This document shows, piece by piece, positions 1-6,159 of a stretch of 7,429 bases of DNA. The stretch spans positions 1-7,429 of the forward strand of contig SKMG01000177.1 in assembly GCA_007121175.1 (NCBI GenBank). Reading direction: 5' to 3'. Made by a program: the position numbers and the translations under genes. Position 1 is the first letter of the stretch; each line of letters starts with the position of its first letter. Under the pieces are notes generated by a model. That model had not been told where the DNA came from and did no database searches. It saw only the letters and a list, made by a program, of their open reading frames with translations. This DNA is from Trueperaceae bacterium. GTDB taxonomy: Bacteria > Deinococcota > Deinococci > Deinococcales > Trueperaceae.

Positions 1-2
1 GG

Positions 3-101
3 CATGCCGGCCCGAGTGCCCCGCTTCGCCTCGTGCCGAACTCGGTCCTCACCGTCGACACCGCCGCGTTGGCGGGCCTCGGCGGTGAGCATGGTCGCTG
101 A
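3..101 (+). CDS. C-terminal end of an unidentified protein (5' truncated by window edge)
   Basis: The frame starting at base 3 is open from the window edge to a TGA at 99-101. It gives 32 residues ending LAGLGGEHGR, with an internal run LRLVPNSVLTVDTAALAGL. The composition is ordinary (hydrophobic and acidic residues, G/C in most third positions), whereas the frame starting at base 1 yields an Arg/Ser/Pro-rich peptide typical of out-of-frame GC-rich DNA. The stop lies 3 bases before the predicted -35 box of the next transcription unit. I do not recognise the family from so short a tail. It could belong to the same catabolic locus, transcribed in the same direction, but nothing in the sequence proves this. 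Confidence 0.45.
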   Translation, partial: HAGPSAPLRLVPNSVLTVDTAALAGLGGEHGR

Positions 102-104
102 TGC

Positions 105-133
105 TAGACATGTTGTCAGACATCTGCTACGGT
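105..133 (+). promoter_or_regulatory. Predicted promoter of the operon
   Basis: TAGACA at 105-110 matches the TTGACA -35 consensus at 5 of 6 positions. It is separated by exactly 17 bases from TACGGT at 128-133, which fits the TANNNT core of a -10 box. The predicted start of transcription near base 140 gives a leader of about 30 bases before the regulator's ATG at 170. The site lies between the upstream gene's stop (99-101) and the regulator, where an operon promoter is expected, and a FadR-type operator sits inside its spacer. This is inferred from pattern only; the -10 match is partial. Confidence 0.5.
113..123. promoter_or_regulatory. FadR-type operator candidate (TTGTCAGACAT)
   Basis: The sequence TGTC-A-GACA (114-122) is a perfect inverted repeat around one central base. 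The 11-mer 113-123 matches the FadR-subfamily consensus TNGTNNNACNA at every fixed position except the last (T instead of A). It lies 47 bases upstream of a FadR-family regulator gene and between the predicted -35 and -10 boxes. Bound protein there would block RNA polymerase, so the simplest reading is autorepression and control of the whole operon. No second copy was noticed in the longer intergenic gaps. Confidence 0.6.
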
Positions 134-156
134 GAGGGTACGTTTGGAACCCGAAC

Positions 157-163
157 GGGAAGG
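157..163 (+). promoter_or_regulatory. Ribosome binding site of the GntR-family regulator
   Basis: GGGAAGG lies 6 bases before ATG 170. It decides for this start over the in-frame ATG at 101, which would place the start codon upstream of the predicted promoter and add about 23 residues unlike a GntR N-terminus. Confidence 0.65.
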
Positions 164-169
164 TGGCCG

Positions 170-943
170 ATGAGCAACGTCGCCAGCCCTGCTGTTGCCC
201 CGAGTGCCGACGGGCGCCCGACGAGCGGAAAGAGCGCCGGGATTGCGCGCGAACTGGCGAGCCAGGTGGTGTCGGGTGGGTTGCACCCCGGTACCCTATT
301 GCCGACCGAGCACGAGCTCGTGCAGCGCCACGGCGCGAGCCGACCGGTGATCCGGGAAGCCAGCCGGCTCCTTGGCGGCGCTGGTTTGGTCGAAACCCGT
401 CACGGGGTCGGTTCCATCGTCAACCCGCCGCGTCTCTGGAACGTCTTCGATCCCATCGTGCTCAAGGCCCACCTCGACAACCGCAACCTGCCGGCCATCG
501 TCGACGAACTGCTCGAGCTCCGGCGGGTTGTCGAGGTCGAGTCTGCCGGCACCGCCGCACGGCGCCGTTCGAGCGAGCAACTCGCCACCTTGAGCGTCTG
601 GCTTGATCGCATGGGCGCCGTGCTCGACGACGTCGAGCGTACTGCCAGCGCCGACTTCGCCTTTCACGAAGCGATCATCGAGGCGGCCGGCAACCGGTTC
701 TTCGGAGGCATCCTCCGCTACGTGCGCGAGGCCCTGTGGGAAGGCCGGCTGTTGACCTCCCAGGAGGGCGGCTGGAGCGGTCGGCGTCGCGCCTTCGAGT
801 TCCATCGGGCGATCCTGGAGGCGATCGCTGCAGGCGATGCCGACCGAGCGCGGGACGTGATGACCGAACATCTGAAGGTGGCCGCAAGCGATCTGCGGCA
901 GGCAGTGCTTTCGACAAGTGGGGCCAAGGAGGCGGCCTCGTGA
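170..943 (+). CDS. GntR family transcriptional regulator, FadR subfamily (FCD ligand domain)
   Basis: This is a 257-residue DNA-binding regulator, the usual size for the FadR subfamily. Residues ~21-85 form the GntR winged helix-turn-helix, starting GIARELASQVVSGGLHPG. It includes the hallmark LPTEHELVQRHGASRPVIRE (residues 44-63) and a wing ending with GLVETRHGVGSIV. Residues ~105-240 are an all-helical FCD effector domain. Its likely metal/ligand residues are D162 and H166 (in DFAFHEAI), H212 (in FEFHRAI) and H234 (in MTEHL). FCD proteins commonly bind carboxylate or sugar-acid effectors, which fits the downstream genes. The stop codon overlaps the GTG start of the dehydratase, so the regulator is the first gene of the operon it probably controls through the operator at 113-123. 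The effector is unknown; a 2-keto-3-deoxy acid or the imported sugar acid is the likely candidate by analogy. Confidence 0.93.
   Translation: MSNVASPAVAPSADGRPTSGKSAGIARELASQVVSGGLHPGTLLPTEHELVQRHGASRPVIREASRLLGGAGLVETRHGVGSIVNPPRLWNVFDPIVLKAHLDNRNLPAIVDELLELRRVVEVESAGTAARRRSSEQLATLSVWLDRMGAVLDDVERTASADFAFHEAIIEAAGNRFFGGILRYVREALWEGRLLTSQEGGWSGRRRAFEFHRAILEAIAAGDADRARDVMTEHLKVAASDLRQAVLSTSGAKEAAS
926..932 (+). promoter_or_regulatory. Ribosome binding site fixing the GTG start of the dehydratase
   Basis: AAGGAGG, a perfect anti-16S match, lies 7 bases before GTG 940 and within the 3' end of the regulator gene. It fixes the start at GTG 940, although the frame stays open far upstream, and indicates translational coupling through the GTGA overlap. 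Confidence 0.85.
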
Positions 944-2100
944 AGATCACAGACGTACACGCATGGCTCGTCGAAGGCGTCGTCTACAACTGGTGCCTGG
1001 TCAAGATCGAGACCGACACGGGGCACGTCGGGTACGGCGAGGCGACCAACTGGCCCGGGTCGCCGCTGGTGCTCGCAGCCTGTCGTCACGTAGGCGAGCG
1101 GATCGTCGGGATGGACGCACGCCGCATCGACTACATCTGGACCAAGCTCTACAAGGACCTCAACTGGATCGGCCAAGCTGGACCTGTGATGAGTGCCATC
1201 AGCGGGATCGACATCGCCCTGTGGGACCTCAAGGGGAAGGCGCTCGGCGCCCCTGTCTTCGAGCTGCTCGGTGGCGCCTACCGGCGGCGGCTGCCGCTGT
1301 ACGCAAACTACTGGTTCGCGGGAGGAGAGCACACGCCCGAGGCGTACGCAGCGCGAGCGCGCGAGGTGGTGGCAGAGGGCTTCACGGCGCTGAAGTTCGA
1401 TCCGTTCGCGCACGTGAACTACCTCTACGGGGACCACCTGGCCGTCGATCTCGGTCTCACCGAGGCTCAGCGCCGACGCGCTATCGACGTCATCGTGGCG
1501 GTACAAGAGGGCGTGGGCGAGGGTATCGAACTGGCGATCGAGACCCACGCGATGCTCAACTCGGCCACCGCGATCGACATGGCGCACCGAATCGAAGCCG
1601 CCGGCATCCGCTGCATGTGGTTCGAGGAGCCGGCGCCACCCGAGCATCCCGCGGCGATCGCGCGTATCGCCGCTCGCACGCGTCTGCCGATCGCGGTGGG
1701 TGAGCGCCTGCACAGCAGGAGCATGGTCAAGCCGATCCTCGATCTCGGCGCCGCCGACTTCCTGATGCCCGATATCACCCGCTGTGGCGGCATCAGCGAG
1801 ATGCGCAAGATCGCCAACTTGGCGGAAACCTACAATGTGCCGATCGCGCCGCACAACCCAAACGGCCCGATCTCGACGGTAGCCTCGGCTCACGTGATGG
1901 CGGCAGTGCCGAACTCCTTCCGGCTCGAGTTCATGCGCGACGACGTGGCGTGGCGCGACGAGATCCTCTCCCATCCGCTGCCGGTCGCCGGAGGCATGTT
2001 CGAGCTCTCCGAGCGCCCAGGGCTGGGGTTCGAGGTCGACGAAACTGTGCTCGCCAGGCACCCGGGCGTCACGGTGGCACGGGAAGGCTTCTACGTATGA
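940..2100 (+). CDS. Enolase-superfamily sugar-acid dehydratase (mandelate racemase/galactonate dehydratase-like)
   Basis: This 386-residue protein has the length and motifs of the mandelate racemase subgroup of the enolase superfamily. An N-terminal capping domain (~1-120) is followed by a TIM barrel with K152-x-D154 (ALKFDPF), E201-T-H203 at the first metal-ligand position, E229/E230 (WFEEP), E255 (VGERLHSR), D278 in PDITRCGG, and H305 in APHNPNGP. The H305/D278 pair matches the general-base His-Asp dyad of this subgroup. Members of this type remove water from an acid sugar via an Mg2+-stabilised enolate to give a 2-keto-3-deoxy acid; galactonate and mannonate dehydratases are the nearest named types. 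The first metal ligand is Glu rather than the more usual Asp, a conservative change. It starts with GTG overlapping the regulator's stop and ends in an ATGA overlap with the next gene. Substrate identity is uncertain: aldonate dehydration is more likely than lactone cycloisomerisation given the kinase and DapA-like genes downstream. Confidence 0.9.
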   Translation: MKITDVHAWLVEGVVYNWCLVKIETDTGHVGYGEATNWPGSPLVLAACRHVGERIVGMDARRIDYIWTKLYKDLNWIGQAGPVMSAISGIDIALWDLKGKALGAPVFELLGGAYRRRLPLYANYWFAGGEHTPEAYAARAREVVAEGFTALKFDPFAHVNYLYGDHLAVDLGLTEAQRRRAIDVIVAVQEGVGEGIELAIETHAMLNSATAIDMAHRIEAAGIRCMWFEEPAPPEHPAAIARIAARTRLPIAVGERLHSRSMVKPILDLGAADFLMPDITRCGGISEMRKIANLAETYNVPIAPHNPNGPISTVASAHVMAAVPNSFRLEFMRDDVAWRDEILSHPLPVAGGMFELSERPGLGFEVDETVLARHPGVTVAREGFYV

Positions 2101-3092
2101 GCGAAGTCGTCATCACCAAGGCTGTCCCCGCGGACCTCGTCGCCGAGGTGCTGGCAGGCGTCGACGTCGTCCAGGGACCGACTGGTACCGAGTGGACGCT
2201 CGAGCAGACAGCTCCACACCTCACCGACTGCCGCGGACTCGTCACGTGGGGCTTCTTGCGCGTCGACGGAGCGCTGCTCGATCGAGCGCCGGCACTGCAG
2301 GTCGTCGCCAACGTCGCGGTCGGATACGACAACCTCGATGTACCCGAACTCACCCGGCGCGGGATCTGGGCGACGAACACACCCACGGACTTCGCCGCAC
2401 CGACGGCCGAGGTGGCGATCGGTCTGATGATCTCAGCCATGCGACGCATTGCGGAGGGCGAGCGGTACATACGTGCCGGTACCTGGCTCAGCCCTAACCC
2501 GGGCCGCTTCGACGGTCCCTCACTGGCGGGCAAGACCCTCGGTCTCGTCGGCTTCGGCACCATCGCTCGTGAGGTTGCGCGTCGCGCCTCCGCGTTCGGC
2601 ATGCGCATCGTATACCACGCACGAAATCGGGTTCCCGAGGCAGTCGAGAGTGAGCTCGACGCGAAGCGCTTGCCGCTCAACGAGCTGCTCACCGTTGCCG
2701 ATGTCGTGTCGCTGCACGTGCCACTCACCGAGCAAACGGAGCGGATGATCGACGCGCGGGCGCTCGCGTCGATGAAGCCAAGCGCATACCTGATCAACAC
2801 CGCCAGGGGGAAGGTGGTCGACGAGGCGGCGCTCATCGACGCCCTCGCGTCCGGCCGCCTGGCCGGGGCGGGCTTGGACGTGTTCGCCGACGAGCCACGG
2901 ATCCCTGAGGCGCTGCTTTCGCTCCCCAACGTCGCGGTCGCTCCCCATCTCGGGGGTGCCTCCGTAGAGGGCCGCCGGGCGGCCCAAGCGACCGCCCTCT
3001 CGAACGTGCGATCGGTGCTCCGAGGCGGCGCGCCGCACACGCCCGTCAACCGCGTGAGCGCAGAAGGGAGGGACGCTGCTTCTCGTACCTAG
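2097..3092 (+). CDS. D-2-hydroxyacid dehydrogenase (glyoxylate/hydroxypyruvate/2-ketoaldonate reductase-like)
   Basis: This 331-residue cytosolic NAD(P)-dependent oxidoreductase belongs to the D-isomer-specific 2-hydroxyacid dehydrogenase family. The substrate-domain motif VANVAVGYDNLD precedes the Rossmann domain. The dinucleotide loop is G152-F-G154-T-I-A157 (GxGxxA rather than GxGxxG). Catalytic residues are R237 (NTARGKVVDE), E266 (DVFADEP) and H284 (APHLGGAS). After the second beta strand the sequence is YHARNR (173-178). The lack of an acidic residue there and the two Arg suggest NADPH preference, as in GhrB-like reductases. The start ATG at 2097 overlaps the preceding stop (ATGA) and has GGGAAGG at 2081-2087. 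In this operon it plausibly reduces a 2-ketoaldonate to the aldonate used by the dehydratase, but hydroxypyruvate or glyoxylate reduction cannot be excluded. The last ~10 residues (SAEGRDAASRT) are a short non-conserved tail. Confidence 0.9.
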   Translation: MSEVVITKAVPADLVAEVLAGVDVVQGPTGTEWTLEQTAPHLTDCRGLVTWGFLRVDGALLDRAPALQVVANVAVGYDNLDVPELTRRGIWATNTPTDFAAPTAEVAIGLMISAMRRIAEGERYIRAGTWLSPNPGRFDGPSLAGKTLGLVGFGTIAREVARRASAFGMRIVYHARNRVPEAVESELDAKRLPLNELLTVADVVSLHVPLTEQTERMIDARALASMKPSAYLINTARGKVVDEAALIDALASGRLAGAGLDVFADEPRIPEALLSLPNVAVAPHLGGASVEGRRAAQATALSNVRSVLRGGAPHTPVNRVSAEGRDAASRT

Positions 3093-3129
3093 AGCCGACG
3101 CTCGATGCACGCTCCTCGTGACGTAACTC

Positions 3130-3135
3130 GGAGGT
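3130..3135 (+). promoter_or_regulatory. Ribosome binding site of tctC
   Basis: GGAGGT lies 5 bases before ATG 3141. It supports this start over the in-frame ATG at 3105, which has no Shine-Dalgarno and would add 12 residues in front of a normal signal peptide. Confidence 0.8.
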
Positions 3136-3140
3136 TCTCC

Positions 3141-4109
3141 ATGCGATCCACCTGCACCCTTACCCGCTTGGTCATGATCGGGCTCGCCGTCGCCGGCATG
3201 CTCGCCGTTTCGGTCTCATTCGCGCAAGCGTTCCCGACCTCGCCCATCACGATCATCTCGCCGGCGGCTGCTGGCGGTGGCACCGACCTGACAGCGCGCA
3301 GCATCGGCCGTTATGCGGAGCCGTTCTTGGGCGTCTCGACGGTCGTGACGAACATGCCTGGCGGCGGCAACGCCATCGGCATCACCGCGGGTCACCAGGC
3401 CGCCCCAGACGGCTATACCCTGGTGCTCGGGCAGGTCGAGACCGTGCTCCTGCCGCTCCTCGAACGCGTCCCGTGGGAGGCGTCGGAGTTCACCCCGATC
3501 ATCGGCGTGAATAGCGCGTCTTCGGCACTGACCGTCCGTACCGACTCACCCTTCATGAGTGTGGCCGACTTCGTCGAGCACGCCCAGGATAATCCCGGCG
3601 TGCAGGTGGGCGGATCGGCGCCCGGCACCATCTGGCACTTGGCCGCTGTGGGTCTCGATCAGGCCATCGGCGGCAACCTCAACGTGATCCCCTACTCCGG
3701 CGGCGCGGCGCCGGCCATCCAAGATCTCCTGGGCGGGCAGCTCCAGGCGATCACCGTCAGCGGTGGAGAAGTCTCCGATCAGGTCGAGGCCGAGAACCTG
3801 CGCATCCTGTGCATCATGCGCGCGGAGCGAGATACGGCCGCGTTCCCTGACGTGCCGACGTGCGCCGAGGAGGGCTACGACCTGACGTTTGCGACGTGGT
3901 GGGCGCTCATGGCCCCGCCCGACACGCCCGAGGAGGTCGCCGACACGCTGCGCGAGGCGTTCACGGAGTCCTGGAACACCGAGGAGTTCCAGACGTTCCT
4001 CGCGAACCAGGGTCTCGAGCCGATGTACGTCTCCGCCGAGGACTTCCCTGCGTTCCTCGAGGCCGAGACCGAGAAGTTCAGGCCCGTCATCGAAGAACTG
4101 GGCATGTAG
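3141..4109 (+). CDS. tctC: Tripartite tricarboxylate transporter substrate-binding protein TctC (Bug family)
   Basis: This is a 322-residue periplasmic receptor. A Sec signal peptide covers residues 1-30: basic start, hydrophobic core from LVMIGLAVAGMLAVSV, and probable cleavage after A28-Q29-A30. There is no lipobox Cys at the cleavage site, so the mature protein should be soluble in the periplasm. Family features follow in order: ITIISPAAAGGGTDLTAR, a VVTNMPGGGNAIGI segment, PDGYTLVLG, the second-lobe YSGGAAPAIQDLLGGQ, and FPDVPTCAEEGYDL. Bug-family proteins bind small carboxylates in a two-lobed cleft and deliver them to TctAB; the ligand is likely the sugar acid handled by the neighbouring enzymes. 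It is separated by 48 bases from the dehydrogenase and by 54 bases, holding a strong hairpin, from tctB. That may allow more receptor than membrane subunits to be made. Confidence 0.95.
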   Translation: MRSTCTLTRLVMIGLAVAGMLAVSVSFAQAFPTSPITIISPAAAGGGTDLTARSIGRYAEPFLGVSTVVTNMPGGGNAIGITAGHQAAPDGYTLVLGQVETVLLPLLERVPWEASEFTPIIGVNSASSALTVRTDSPFMSVADFVEHAQDNPGVQVGGSAPGTIWHLAAVGLDQAIGGNLNVIPYSGGAAPAIQDLLGGQLQAITVSGGEVSDQVEAENLRILCIMRAERDTAAFPDVPTCAEEGYDLTFATWWALMAPPDTPEEVADTLREAFTESWNTEEFQTFLANQGLEPMYVSAEDFPAFLEAETEKFRPVIEELGM

Positions 4110-4114
4110 CCACC

Positions 4115-4163
4115 TAAGGAGGCGGGGGATCGTCCGGACACCGGGCGATCCCCCTAGCAACCC
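4115..4163 (+). promoter_or_regulatory. Shine-Dalgarno plus 14-bp hairpin between tctC and tctB (possible structure-bridged RBS)
   Basis: A perfect Shine-Dalgarno AAGGAGG (4117-4122 with the preceding A at 4116) follows the tctC stop. One base later a hairpin begins. GGGGGATCG (4124-4132) pairs with CGATCCCCC (4146-4154), then a U-G pair (4133/4145), then CCGG (4134-4137) pairs with CCGG (4141-4144), closing on the triloop ACA. The remaining TAGCAACCC before ATG 4164 has no Shine-Dalgarno. Unfolded, the Shine-Dalgarno is 41 bases from the start; with the hairpin folded it is about 10 bases away. No U-tract follows, so it is not a canonical intrinsic terminator. It may also protect upstream tctC mRNA from 3' decay. 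Confidence 0.75.
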
Positions 4164-4622
4164 ATGGCCGACCTCATCAGTGGCCTCGTCTTCATCGTCA
4201 TCTCGGGCGGCGTCTTTGGCTACGCGCTGCAGCTCCCCGCCGCGCGCGGCAACGTTCCGGGTCCAGGCTTCTTCCCCGAACTCGCGGCTATCCTCGGTAT
4301 CGTCGTCGGCGCCGCGATCTGCGTGCGAGCGGTGATCGCGATGCGCGTCACCGGCGGCGCGCCGCGCCCCGCGCGGCCCGAGGCGCCAGCCGACCTGCTG
4401 CGGTTCGCCGGCGTCCTCGCGGTCAGCACCGGCTACCTCCTCGCCTTGAGGCCGCTCGGCTTCGCGCTCGCCTCTGCGCTCTTGCTCCTGGTCGTGCTGG
4501 TCATCCTCGGCGAGCGCCGCATCTTCATCCTCCTCGCGGTTCCGGCAGCGCTCACCGCCGTCGTGCTGCTGATCTTCACGTCTCTCCTCGGCCTGCGGCT
4601 CCCTGCGGGCACGATCTTCTGA
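4164..4622 (+). CDS. tctB: Tripartite tricarboxylate transporter small membrane subunit TctB
   Basis: This 152-residue inner-membrane protein is the normal size for TctB. Its hydrophobic segments are residues ~4-22 (LISGLVFIVISGGVFGYAL), ~37-60, ~80-95, ~98-115 and ~120-142. The GPGFFPELAAILG stretch (33-45), LGFALAS (98-104) and the C-terminal LLGLRLPAGTIF are typical of the family. A charged, Pro-rich cytoplasmic-type linker (61-77) separates the second and third segments. TctB is the poorly conserved partner of TctA, and its role in transport is not well defined. The ATG at 4164 is the only possible start after the in-frame TAG at 4155-4157, yet no Shine-Dalgarno lies directly before it. 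The stop at 4620-4622 overlaps the Shine-Dalgarno of tctA. Confidence 0.93.
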   Translation: MADLISGLVFIVISGGVFGYALQLPAARGNVPGPGFFPELAAILGIVVGAAICVRAVIAMRVTGGAPRPARPEAPADLLRFAGVLAVSTGYLLALRPLGFALASALLLLVVLVILGERRIFILLAVPAALTAVVLLIFTSLLGLRLPAGTIF

Positions 4623-4633
4623 GGGGGCGTTGA

Positions 4634-6151
4634 GTGGACACGCTCGTCAACCTCTACCAGGGCTTCGCGGCGGTCCTGACGATCCAAACGCTGTTGGTGA
4701 TCTTCCTCGGACTCGTGGCGGGGCTCCTCGTGGGGGCCTTACCCGGGCTGACTGCGACCATGGCAGTTGCCGTCCTCGTCCCGGTCACCTTTGGCCTGAG
4801 CGCGGTGCCGGCCCTGTCGATGCTGCTCGCCATCTACGTTGGCGCGATTTCGGGTGGGGCAGTGAGTGCCATCTTGGCGAACACACCGGGCACCCCGGCC
4901 TCCGTTGCTACCACGCTCGACGGCTACCCCATGGCGCGGCTCGGCAAGGCCGGACGCGCACTGGGCTTATCGCTCATGGTGAGCATCATCGGCTCGCTCA
5001 TCGGCATCACCGCACTCATCCTGCTCGCCCCCGTCATCTCGCAGGCCGCTTTGCGCTTCAGCGCCCCGGAGTACTTCGCGCTGGCGTTCTTCGGACTCAC
5101 CATGGTGGTCGGGATCTCGGGTCGAGACCTGCTGAAGGGCGTGGTCTCCGCGCTGCTCGGGCTCTACGTCGGGTTCGTAGGGCTCGACCCGATGATGGGC
5201 GTCCAGCGCTTCACCATGGGCAACATGAACCTGCTCGGCGGGTTCTCGTTCGTGCCTGTGCTCATCGGCCTCTTCGCGGTCTCCGAGGTCCTCTACCAGG
5301 CTACTCGGATGGGTGAAGCGCGCCCCGCGCTGCAGGCGGTGCGCAACGTGCTGCCGAGTATCCGAGAGCTCCTTCGGCACAAGTGGTTGCTGCTCAAATC
5401 GGGCCTCATCGGCACCGGTATCGGAGCACTGCCCGGCGCCGGTGCGGACATCGCCTCACTGGTCTCGTACAACGAAGCAAAGCGCAGCTCCAAGCACCCC
5501 GAGGCGTTCGGCAAGGGCAGCGAGGAGGGCCTCATGGCCTCCGAGACGGCCAACAACGCCGTCATCGGTGCAGCGATGATCCCGCTGCTGACGTTGGCGA
5601 TCCCGGGCGACGCCGTCACCGCGGTGCTCTTGGGCGCCATGCGGATGCACGACCTCCGGCCCGGGCCCCTGCTGTTCACGTACAGCGAGGCCGAGGTGTT
5701 CGCGATGTACGCGGCCCTCATCCTGGCGGTATTGATGCTGCGCGTGGTCGGCTTGTTCATGGTCCGCGTGTTCGCGCGGGTCATGAACCTGCCCAAGCGC
5801 TTCCTGCTGGCCGGAATCCTGCTGTTCTCTTTCGTCGGCTCATACGCGCTGGCGAGCAGCTTCTTCGACCTGGGCACCGCGCTGGCGTTCGGTGTCGTGG
5901 GTTTCGTCATGCTGCGCTTCGGGTACCCCGTGGCGCCGCTGGTGCTGGCCCTGATCCTGGGACCCCTCGCCGAGGACCGGTTACGCCAAGCGCTCGTCAT
6001 GTCGGGAGGCGACTGGTCGATCCTGGTCACGCGGCCGATCTCCGCCACGATCCTGGCCCTGGCCGTTGGCTCGCTGGTGTTCGCTTTCCGCCAGCAGCGG
6101 CTGATCGCGCGGATGCAGGAGTCAGTCGACGACGACGCCACCAAGACTTAG
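4634..6151 (+). CDS. tctA: Tripartite tricarboxylate transporter large membrane subunit TctA
   Basis: This 505-residue polytopic inner-membrane permease has the full family length with about a dozen hydrophobic segments. It carries the conserved TctA blocks: GLLVGALPGLTATMA (30-44), GGAVSAILANTPGTPAS (74-90) followed by TTLDGYPMARLGKAGRALG, and GIGALPGAGADIASLVSYNEA starting at residue 262. After that come the KHPEAFGKGSEEGLMASE loop and the NNAVIGAAMIPLLTLAIPGD segment. TctA is the translocation subunit of a secondary, ion-gradient-driven transporter fed by the periplasmic TctC. GTG 4634 is chosen because GAGGGGG (4621-4627) lies 6 bases upstream and the N-terminus DTLVNLYQGF is typical. It begins 11 bases after tctB and ends 8 bases before the DapA-like gene. 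Confidence 0.95.
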   Translation: MDTLVNLYQGFAAVLTIQTLLVIFLGLVAGLLVGALPGLTATMAVAVLVPVTFGLSAVPALSMLLAIYVGAISGGAVSAILANTPGTPASVATTLDGYPMARLGKAGRALGLSLMVSIIGSLIGITALILLAPVISQAALRFSAPEYFALAFFGLTMVVGISGRDLLKGVVSALLGLYVGFVGLDPMMGVQRFTMGNMNLLGGFSFVPVLIGLFAVSEVLYQATRMGEARPALQAVRNVLPSIRELLRHKWLLLKSGLIGTGIGALPGAGADIASLVSYNEAKRSSKHPEAFGKGSEEGLMASETANNAVIGAAMIPLLTLAIPGDAVTAVLLGAMRMHDLRPGPLLFTYSEAEVFAMYAALILAVLMLRVVGLFMVRVFARVMNLPKRFLLAGILLFSFVGSYALASSFFDLGTALAFGVVGFVMLRFGYPVAPLVLALILGPLAEDRLRQALVMSGGDWSILVTRPISATILALAVGSLVFAFRQQRLIARMQESVDDDATKT

Positions 6152-6159
6152 GAGCGCAT

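Noticed and set aside
101..169. In-frame ATG at 101 as the regulator start
   Set aside because: It lies upstream of the predicted promoter, lacks a Shine-Dalgarno and adds a non-GntR-like N-terminus. ATG 170 has GGGAAGG at 6 bases.
718..2061. 447-codon open frame on the minus strand opposite the dehydratase
   Set aside because: It is antisense to a gene with intact catalytic motifs. Its composition (His/Arg/Asp/Val-rich, no domain signature) is that of a high-GC shadow frame.
3105..3140. Earlier ATG for tctC
   Set aside because: It has no Shine-Dalgarno, while GGAGGT sits correctly before ATG 3141, which gives a compact Sec signal peptide.
3093..3140. A second promoter or operator before tctC (GTGACGTAAC partial palindrome)
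   Set aside because: The palindrome has a mismatch, does not fit the FadR consensus, and no convincing -35/-10 pair was found.
4124..4154. Hairpin as a standard rho-independent terminator ending the operon
   Set aside because: There is no run of T after the stem, and the next sequence is the tctB start in the same transporter cassette.
5383..6159. Upstream extension of the DapA-like reading frame into tctA
   Set aside because: The extension is Arg/Pro/Gly-rich, overlaps well-conserved tctA sequence, and a good Shine-Dalgarno precedes ATG 6160. It is not a fusion.
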